This document shows, one piece after another, positions 58,116 to 64,000 of a stretch of DNA of 64,000 nucleotides. The stretch spans positions 1-64,000 of the forward strand of contig JAEERC010000064.1 in the NCBI GenBank assembly GCA_016285645.1, in the 5' to 3' direction. The notes beneath the pieces were generated by a model, which was not told the origin of the DNA, did no database searches, and worked only from the letters and a program-made list of their open reading frames with translations. Position 1 is the stretch's first letter; each line of letters opens with the position of its first letter. Source of the DNA: Clostridiaceae bacterium (GTDB taxonomy: Bacteria; Bacillota; Clostridia; Oscillospirales; Acutalibacteraceae). A program made the position numbers and the translations under genes.

Positions 58116-58846
58116 TGCTGAAATACATTTTATTTGAAGTTGTAGTATTCCTGACGAACATTGTTCAGTGCATTACGGGCTTCGCGGGCACGGTGCTCGC
58201 AATGCCGTTTTCAATAATGCTCGTCGGCTACGATGTCGCGAGGCCCATACTCAATGTTCTCGGTGTGGGCGCGTCGCTCGTGATAGTGGCTAAGGAATAC
58301 AAACACATAAACACAAAAGAGTTTCTGAAAATGGCCGGGGTTATGCTCCTCGGCATAATCGGCGGGCTCTATCTCAAGGACCTGGTCGCCGAAAACGAGA
58401 AGGTTGTATATAAAACCCTCGGAATAATCGTTATTGTTTTCGCCGTTTTCAGCGCGATAAGGTTTTATTCCAAAAAGGATTCAAAGCCGATTCCCGCGGG
58501 TATATCCTTTGCCCTGCTCATAATATCCGGCGTGGTGCACGGAATGTTCGTGTGCGGCGGCCCCGTGCTTGTGACCTACGCCTCAACAAAACTCAAGGAC
58601 AACGACGAGTTCCGCGCCACCGTTTCCGCGGTTTGGCTCGTGCTCAACTCGATAATTATGATTCAGGACATTTTCGGCGGAGTGTTCGTGAAATCCACGC
58701 TTCTGCTGACTTTTGTGAGCCTCGCGGTGCTCGCGGCTGCCCTCGCGGTGGGCAATCTCATTTTCAAAAAGATGAGCCGCAATGTTTTCCTGCAGGTCAC
58801 ATATATTCTTATGTTCATAAGCGGCATAACCTTGCTTATAAAGTAA
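58115..58846 (+). CDS. TauE/SafE family sulfite/sulfonate exporter-like protein
   Basis: Multi-TM; ITGFAGTVLAMPFSIMLVGYDVARPILNVLGVGASL...HGMFVCGGPVLVTYASTKLKD. Confidence 0.85.
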   Translation: MLKYILFEVVVFLTNIVQCITGFAGTVLAMPFSIMLVGYDVARPILNVLGVGASLVIVAKEYKHINTKEFLKMAGVMLLGIIGGLYLKDLVAENEKVVYKTLGIIVIVFAVFSAIRFYSKKDSKPIPAGISFALLIISGVVHGMFVCGGPVLVTYASTKLKDNDEFRATVSAVWLVLNSIIMIQDIFGGVFVKSTLLLTFVSLAVLAAALAVGNLIFKKMSRNVFLQVTYILMFISGITLLIK

Positions 58847-58861
58847 CTGAGGAGGTCTATA

Positions 58862-60307
58862 ATGGAAGGAAAAGCACTCACCCACGGCATAAAATTCAAG
58901 GACAAGGTCGGCTACGCCCTCGGCGACACAGCAGGACTGCTCACCTTCGGATTGATAGGCGCGTTCCAGAATAAGTTTTACACGGACGCCCTCGGCATAA
59001 AGCCGGAAAAAATCATCATTCTCATTCTCGTGGCGAGAATCTGGGACGCGATAAACGACCCGCTCTGGGGTATGTTCATCCGCTCCCGCAAGCCGAGACC
59101 TTCGGGGCAGTTCAGGCCGTGGATTATCGGTTTTTCGATTCCACTCGCCGTCTCCGCGGCGCTTATGTTCTTCAAGGTGCCGGGTCTTGACGAAACGAAA
59201 TATCTCATTTACGCCTATATCACATATATCCTCTACGGTATGGTGTACACGGCGGTAAACATCCCCTACGGCTCGCTCGCCTCCGTTATCACCGACGATG
59301 AGTTTGAGCGTTCGTCGCTCTCGATGTGGCGCTCGATAGGCGCGGGCATAGGCGGTCTGCCGGGAACAATTCTTCTGCCTATGATAGTTTACAAGGTTGT
59401 CGGCAAATATCCCAACGGCACAAACATCCAGCAGCTTCAGGAGAGAAAACTTTTCTGGTGCGTGGTTGTGCTCGCGGCTGTATCCGTACTCATCTACTTC
59501 ATTCATTACAAGATGACAAAGGAGCGCATAGCTCCGCAGAAAAAGGATAAGGTAAAAGACGGGGCTGTTAAAACCGTCGCGGGGCTTTTTACGAACAGGT
59601 CCTTCCTTATGCTCTCGTTCGCGTCAATGCTTCTTATCGCCTTCCAGTTCTATTATCAGTCAACCTACAGCTACCTTTTCACAGATTATTTCGGCAAACC
59701 CGGGCTCTACGCCCTCGTCACCGTATGCACCTATGTTCCCATGGCGATATTCATCCCCATAATGAACAAACTTATAAAAAAATTCGGCAAAAAGGAGCTC
59801 TGCGCCGCCGGTATGCTCTTCGCCGCCGTGTCGTGCGCGGTGCTGTTCGCGTGCAGGGGAACGTCCGTAGCGTACAATCCCATGTTCTTCCTTGTGTTCA
59901 CATTCTTCTCGGGTCTCGGTCAGACCTTCTTCGTGCTTGAGGTCTGGGCGCTCGTAATGGATGTAATCGACGTTTACGAGTACAGAACGGGCAAGAGGGA
60001 AGAGGGCATAATCTACGCCGTTTTCTCATTCACGAGAAAACTCGGTCAGACCCTCGCGGGCGTGGGTCTCAACGCGCTCCTCGCCTATATCGGTTATGAC
60101 ACCAAACGCGCGCAGGACGGTCTGGGGCAGGCGGCGTCGGTAATTCCGAAGCTCTACGATATTTCAACCATCGTGCCCGCCGTTATGCTCGCGGTTATGG
60201 GCGTTGTTCTGCTTGTGGGCTACGACCTCTCAAAGAAGAAACTGCAGATTGTTCACAGTCAGCTCGATGCAATAAGGGAAAACGAGGAGACCGAAGAGAC
60301 GGTCTGA
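58862..60307 (+). CDS. GPH-family (MFS) sugar:cation symporter
   Basis: LTHGIKFKDKVGYALGDTAGLLTFGLIGAFQNKFYTDALGI...RIWDAINDPLWGMFI. Confidence 0.92.
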   Translation: MEGKALTHGIKFKDKVGYALGDTAGLLTFGLIGAFQNKFYTDALGIKPEKIIILILVARIWDAINDPLWGMFIRSRKPRPSGQFRPWIIGFSIPLAVSAALMFFKVPGLDETKYLIYAYITYILYGMVYTAVNIPYGSLASVITDDEFERSSLSMWRSIGAGIGGLPGTILLPMIVYKVVGKYPNGTNIQQLQERKLFWCVVVLAAVSVLIYFIHYKMTKERIAPQKKDKVKDGAVKTVAGLFTNRSFLMLSFASMLLIAFQFYYQSTYSYLFTDYFGKPGLYALVTVCTYVPMAIFIPIMNKLIKKFGKKELCAAGMLFAAVSCAVLFACRGTSVAYNPMFFLVFTFFSGLGQTFFVLEVWALVMDVIDVYEYRTGKREEGIIYAVFSFTRKLGQTLAGVGLNALLAYIGYDTKRAQDGLGQAASVIPKLYDISTIVPAVMLAVMGVVLLVGYDLSKKKLQIVHSQLDAIRENEETEETV

Positions 60308-60330
60308 CAAACGAATCAATAAAGCAAAAA

Positions 60331-60355
60331 GCCCGCGGACGAAAAGTCCGCGGGC
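60331..60355. terminator. Terminator (convergent)
   Basis: gcccgcggac-gaaaa-gtccgcgggc. Confidence 0.85.
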
Positions 60356-60371
60356 TTCCGTGTTTTTCTTG

Positions 60372-60473
60372 TCAGGTGAGAGTTGTAATCGCGCCTGCGA
60401 TAATGCCGATAACAAGCAGGGCAACAAGAACAATCGCCACAACCCTTACAACCATGGAGCGTCTGTCTTTCAT
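60372..60473 (-). CDS. Small 33-aa membrane peptide MKDRRSMVVRVVAIVLVALLVIGIIAGAITTLT
   Basis: Not in the supplied track; ggaggaagaaaa SD directly upstream of the ATG; single TM. Confidence 0.65.
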   Translation of the reverse strand: MKDRRSMVVRVVAIVLVALLVIGIIAGAITTLT

Positions 60474-60541
60474 TTTTCTTCCTCCGCTTAACGTAATTTA
60501 CCCTGCTATTTTACGCCGTATCGGCTGTAATGTCAAGATAA

Positions 60542-62914
60542 TTACGCGCTGCGCTTTTGGGCGCGTTCAAGGATTTTAACCTCGCCCGTGGTGCCGTTCA
60601 GACTCACAATATCGCCCGTGCGCACGGTGGAAAGCAGGTTTTCGACATTCACAACCGCGGGTATGCCGAGCTCGCGCGAGATTATGGCGGTGTGCGAGAG
60701 CAGCGAGCCCTTTTCGCTCACAACTCCCTTCGCCGCGGCAAGCAGGAAGACCCAGCCGGGGTCGGTCATTTTCGTAATCAGTATTTTGTCGTTTATATCT
60801 GTTACGGTTTTCGGGTCGCTTACCACATACGCCTCGCCCCTGACCTCGCCGCCGGAGCAGGGAATGCCGCTCATCTCGTCGTTGTCGGAGATGAATTCGG
60901 AGGTGTTGACGCTCCTGTGGTTCTTGTCAAACTCCGCGCCGCTGAAGATTATTCTCGAATAGGCGGGCAGCAGGGCGTACATGGAATAATGCTTTTTGCG
61001 GCGTATCACGGTCTCCCTCATATTGGCGGGCTTTTCCGCGAGAGCTCTGAGTTCGCTGAGAGTCAGCCAGAAAACATCCTTCTTTTCGTCTATCACATCT
61101 TCTTTTACATACACATCGCCGAGACGCAGCACCGCCTCGCGCACAAGGCCGAAAATCCTGCTTCTGTTGAGGCGGGATTTTTCTCTGTGGAGAATTCCCG
61201 TTGAAGCCCTGCGGCTCAAAAACGCCGTGAGCGGATCGCGGGCGATTTTACCCGGTTCGGTCTGCATACTGTCGCGCATGGAAAGCAGTTTTTTTCTGTC
61301 GCGGGTGTATTCATTCACCTTTTCGTCAAACATTTCCGGCTCGGTGCGGTAGGTGGGGCTTTCAAGCTTCAGCTCCTCGGGGCATCTGTCGCCGAAATCC
61401 GCGATGTATTCCGCCTTCTGTCTCTCGTATTCCTCATCTGAAAGTTCATCCTTTTCGCAGGCGATACGCACCATTTCCCTTATCGGGCGCATACTCTCAA
61501 TGTTCGTTATGCCCGAAATATAGTCGTTCGCCGCCGATTCGCTTCCGCCCGCCTTCTTCTTGAGGCGGTGCTTGAGAATGCCCGTGAACAGGAAGGTGTA
61601 TGTGTCGTTGAGAAGAGTCAGACCCCAGTCGGAGAGAATGCGCTTTTCGATTAAATCATAGAGTTCGAATATCTCTTTCGGGGATAAATCCTTTTTGAAC
61701 TGCTCCCTCGCGAAGGAGTTTATTTCAACGAATTTTTCGTGGAGCTTTTCCATATTTTTCGGGGCGGAGAATATCTCCTTTACCGTGTTGTAATAAATCG
61801 AAGCCCTGAAAAACGGCGAGATTTTTGTTGAGGACTTGAACGCCTCCTTATATTTCACGCCCACCAGTTCCTGCCATATCGGCATAAACTTTTTGTGGAA
61901 GGGCAGGTAGTTTATAATCTCATACCAGTTGCTGATTTTGTAGTAGATGCGCCCGTTCGCGCTGCCCACGGTGTTGGCGAAAACAGGTCGCAGTCTGTTC
62001 AGCTCCTCCGCGTTTTTGAGCAGGCGTCTGCCTGCGCTTTCGAACACTCCCTCATACACATCTTTTACAAATGAAACCGTCAGCGGAAGGCTCAGACCGG
62101 GGTAGCTTTCCACTATGTTGCTGTTGTCGAAAATAAGCGGATGCTCATCGGAAAGGGTGGTAATCGGCCTTGCCTGAAGGATGAAGCACTCCCCGTCCTT
62201 CACGGCGAACTCAATGTCGATATACTGCCCGAAAAGGGAGCATATCTTTTCCGAAAGGGAGATGAGTTCATTTACCGTGCCTCTGCCGAGCAGATCCTCC
62301 CTGCCCTCATAGTAATAGACCTTATCGGTAGTGTTGTAGTAATAGGCGGTCGTGTCGATTCTGTCGGCTACCACATTTTCACCGAGGCCTCTGCCCGCTA
62401 TGATAACGCTCTCGTTGAGTATTCCCTGCGGATTGGCCGTGAACAGAACGCCCGAAACATCGGCGTCAACCATTTTCTGAACAAGCACATTCATCTTCAG
62501 CGCGTGAAGGTCCATACCGTTTTCACACATATAGTCAATCACGTTTTCGTTGAAGAGCGAGCGCACGCAGTCCTTCACACGCCCGGGGATATCGCACACG
62601 CTGACATTGAGATAGGTGTCAAACTGCCCCGCGAAACTGTGGGCGGATGAGTCCTCAACGCTCGATGATGAACGCACGGCGTAAGCGCAGTTTTCATCGG
62701 GTACATTGACATCCGCCGAAACAAGTTCGCCCGCCTTTTCCCTCAGGCGGCGGCTCTGCTCCGCGGGTGTAAGCGCCGCAACGCGGTTTATTTCGCGGTG
62801 AAGTTCCTCGGGGGTTTTCACAAGCGAGTCAAAGGGCAGAACCCTGAAATCCGGCACGGGCAGCCCCGCGCTCTGCATTTTTATAAGGTTTTCGATTTTA
62901 CTTCCGAAATTCAT
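60542..62914 (-). CDS. PEP/pyruvate-binding dikinase-like protein (PEP synthase/rifampicin phosphotransferase superfamily)
   Basis: CAYAVRSSSSVEDSSAHSFAGQFDTYLNV ATP-binding half; C-terminal GVVSEKGSLLSHTAIISRELGIPAVV phosphohistidine domain. Confidence 0.88.
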   Translation of the reverse strand: MNFGSKIENLIKMQSAGLPVPDFRVLPFDSLVKTPEELHREINRVAALTPAEQSRRLREKAGELVSADVNVPDENCAYAVRSSSSVEDSSAHSFAGQFDTYLNVSVCDIPGRVKDCVRSLFNENVIDYMCENGMDLHALKMNVLVQKMVDADVSGVLFTANPQGILNESVIIAGRGLGENVVADRIDTTAYYYNTTDKVYYYEGREDLLGRGTVNELISLSEKICSLFGQYIDIEFAVKDGECFILQARPITTLSDEHPLIFDNSNIVESYPGLSLPLTVSFVKDVYEGVFESAGRRLLKNAEELNRLRPVFANTVGSANGRIYYKISNWYEIINYLPFHKKFMPIWQELVGVKYKEAFKSSTKISPFFRASIYYNTVKEIFSAPKNMEKLHEKFVEINSFAREQFKKDLSPKEIFELYDLIEKRILSDWGLTLLNDTYTFLFTGILKHRLKKKAGGSESAANDYISGITNIESMRPIREMVRIACEKDELSDEEYERQKAEYIADFGDRCPEELKLESPTYRTEPEMFDEKVNEYTRDRKKLLSMRDSMQTEPGKIARDPLTAFLSRRASTGILHREKSRLNRSRIFGLVREAVLRLGDVYVKEDVIDEKKDVFWLTLSELRALAEKPANMRETVIRRKKHYSMYALLPAYSRIIFSGAEFDKNHRSVNTSEFISDNDEMSGIPCSGGEVRGEAYVVSDPKTVTDINDKILITKMTDPGWVFLLAAAKGVVSEKGSLLSHTAIISRELGIPAVVNVENLLSTVRTGDIVSLNGTTGEVKILERAQKRSA

Positions 62915-63139
62915 AAACGCACCTCCTGTGTTTATGCGTCTATGATATCCGAAACCCGATTAAGATAAAACGGGTCAAAGCATTATTATTCGGTTAACCC
63001 GATTAACGCCGCATTAAAATTGCGTTAAGTCCGCATTAAGCCGCTCGTTTGACAAAAGGCGATTAACTGGTATAATTGTTTTAAATACAGGCGCGCGCCC
63101 GTGATTATATTAAAAAAGGCGCTGTTGCGCGGAGGAACT

Positions 63140-64000
63140 ATGCTCAGAAAAAACGATATAATAAAACTGAATATCGGTTCCGTCACCCTTCAGGGCAGCG
63201 GCGTGGGCAGGCACGAGGGACTTGCCGTGTTTGTGCCTATGACAGCGGCGGGCGATGAGATTGAGGCGCATATTCTCAAAGTCAAATCAAACTGCGCGTT
63301 CGCGAAGGTCCATAAGATTATAAACCCCTCACCCGACCGTACGGAGGCGGACTGCCCGGCGTACGCGAAATGCGGCGGCTGCGTTTTCCGCCACATAAGC
63401 TACGAAGCGGAACTTGAAATAAAAGAACAGTTCTGCAGGGATGTTATGAAAAGAATCGGCGGGCTCGACATTCCGTGCGAGAAAATCGTCGGCTCCGAAA
63501 GCCGCACGGAGTGCCGCAACAAGGCGCAGTTCCCGCTTGAAAAAACGGCGGACGGCGTAAAAATCGGCTTCTTCTCACCTCACAGCCACAGAGTCAACGA
63601 GGCAAGGTCCTGCCCTTTACAGCCGAAGGAATTCGCGGGCATTTTAAATGTTTTTGAGGATTATATAAAAAGATACAATGTCTCCGTCTATGACGAAACG
63701 GCGCATAAGGGGCTTTTGCGCCACATCTATCTGCGCAAGGCGGCGGCAACGGGCGAAATAATGGTCTGCCCCGTGATAAACGGCAAAGCCCTGCCCGAAG
63801 ACGAGCGGCTATGTTCAATGCTCCTCGGCGAAAACGGGAATATAAAAAGCATAATTATAAACGAAAACCGCGAAAAGACAAATGTGATTTTAGGCGGAAA
63901 ATGCCGCACTGTTTACGGCGCCGATTATATAACGGACGAACTCTGCTCGCTTGAATTCCGCATTTCGCCCCTCTCGTTTTATCAGGTGAACCCCGCGGGG
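63140..64000 (+). CDS. Class I SAM-dependent RNA methyltransferase, RlmD-like (truncated by window end)
   Basis: VTLQGSGVGRHEGLAVFVPMTAAGDEIEAHI...CPAYAKCGGCVFRHISYEAELEIKEQF; TRAM domain plus CxxxxCGGC cluster; ggaggaact SD; no stop before window end so absent from the ORF track. Confidence 0.9.
   Translation, partial: MLRKNDIIKLNIGSVTLQGSGVGRHEGLAVFVPMTAAGDEIEAHILKVKSNCAFAKVHKIINPSPDRTEADCPAYAKCGGCVFRHISYEAELEIKEQFCRDVMKRIGGLDIPCEKIVGSESRTECRNKAQFPLEKTADGVKIGFFSPHSHRVNEARSCPLQPKEFAGILNVFEDYIKRYNVSVYDETAHKGLLRHIYLRKAAATGEIMVCPVINGKALPEDERLCSMLLGENGNIKSIIINENREKTNVILGGKCRTVYGADYITDELCSLEFRISPLSFYQVNPAG

Noticed and set aside
58583-59506. 307-aa minus-strand ORF
   Set aside because: Antisense to TauE/SafE and GPH transporter genes.
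1-64000. rRNA, tRNA, prophage or transposase genes
   Set aside because: No sequence resembling rRNA or tRNA and no recognisable integrase/transposase or phage structural ORF was found by reading; tRNAscan-SE/Infernal should confirm.

Overview
The window comes from a moderately GC-rich Gram-positive genome. Gene content, TTG starts and strong AGGAGG Shine-Dalgarno sites suggest Clostridia/Oscillospiraceae; this is an inference, as no 16S is present. Main blocks: (1) ~0.6-19 kb, a type IV pilus-like locus: two paralogous prepilins, prepilin peptidase, a PilM-PilN-like fusion, a PilO-like protein with a low-complexity tail, further prepilin-like proteins, and a 2424-aa DUF5057-like surface protein. 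No PilB/PilC/PilT lies inside the window. (2) 19-30 kb, an exopolysaccharide/cell-wall glycan locus: sugar transferase, DUF4422 GT, HAD, LicD, cytidylyltransferase, stand-alone Asn-synthase-like, flippase, ligase/polymerase, UDP-galactopyranose mutase. Its middle is AT-rich. (3) 30-47 kb, surface/secreted proteins with low-complexity stalks or C-terminal TM anchors, plus CDF transporter, phosphoesterase, ferredoxin, YqeG, cysK and an Rrf2 regulator. (4) 47-55 kb, glnA and the conserved rimP-nusA-ylxR-ylxQ-infB-rbfA-nrnA operon. (5) 55-64 kb, accessory genes, an isomerase-like/TauE/GPH-transporter operon, a PEP-utilising dikinase-like protein and the start of an RlmD-like methyltransferase. Most interesting signals: two unrelated small nuclease genes (DUF559 and GIY-YIG), each tightly bracketed by a different palindromic repeat family, and an unannotated 12-codon ORF ending Cys-Arg-Cys (MLNHKTVFRCRC) in the 5' leader of cysK. 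No rRNA, tRNA or CRISPR array was recognised. All family names are from reading the translations; no database search was run.
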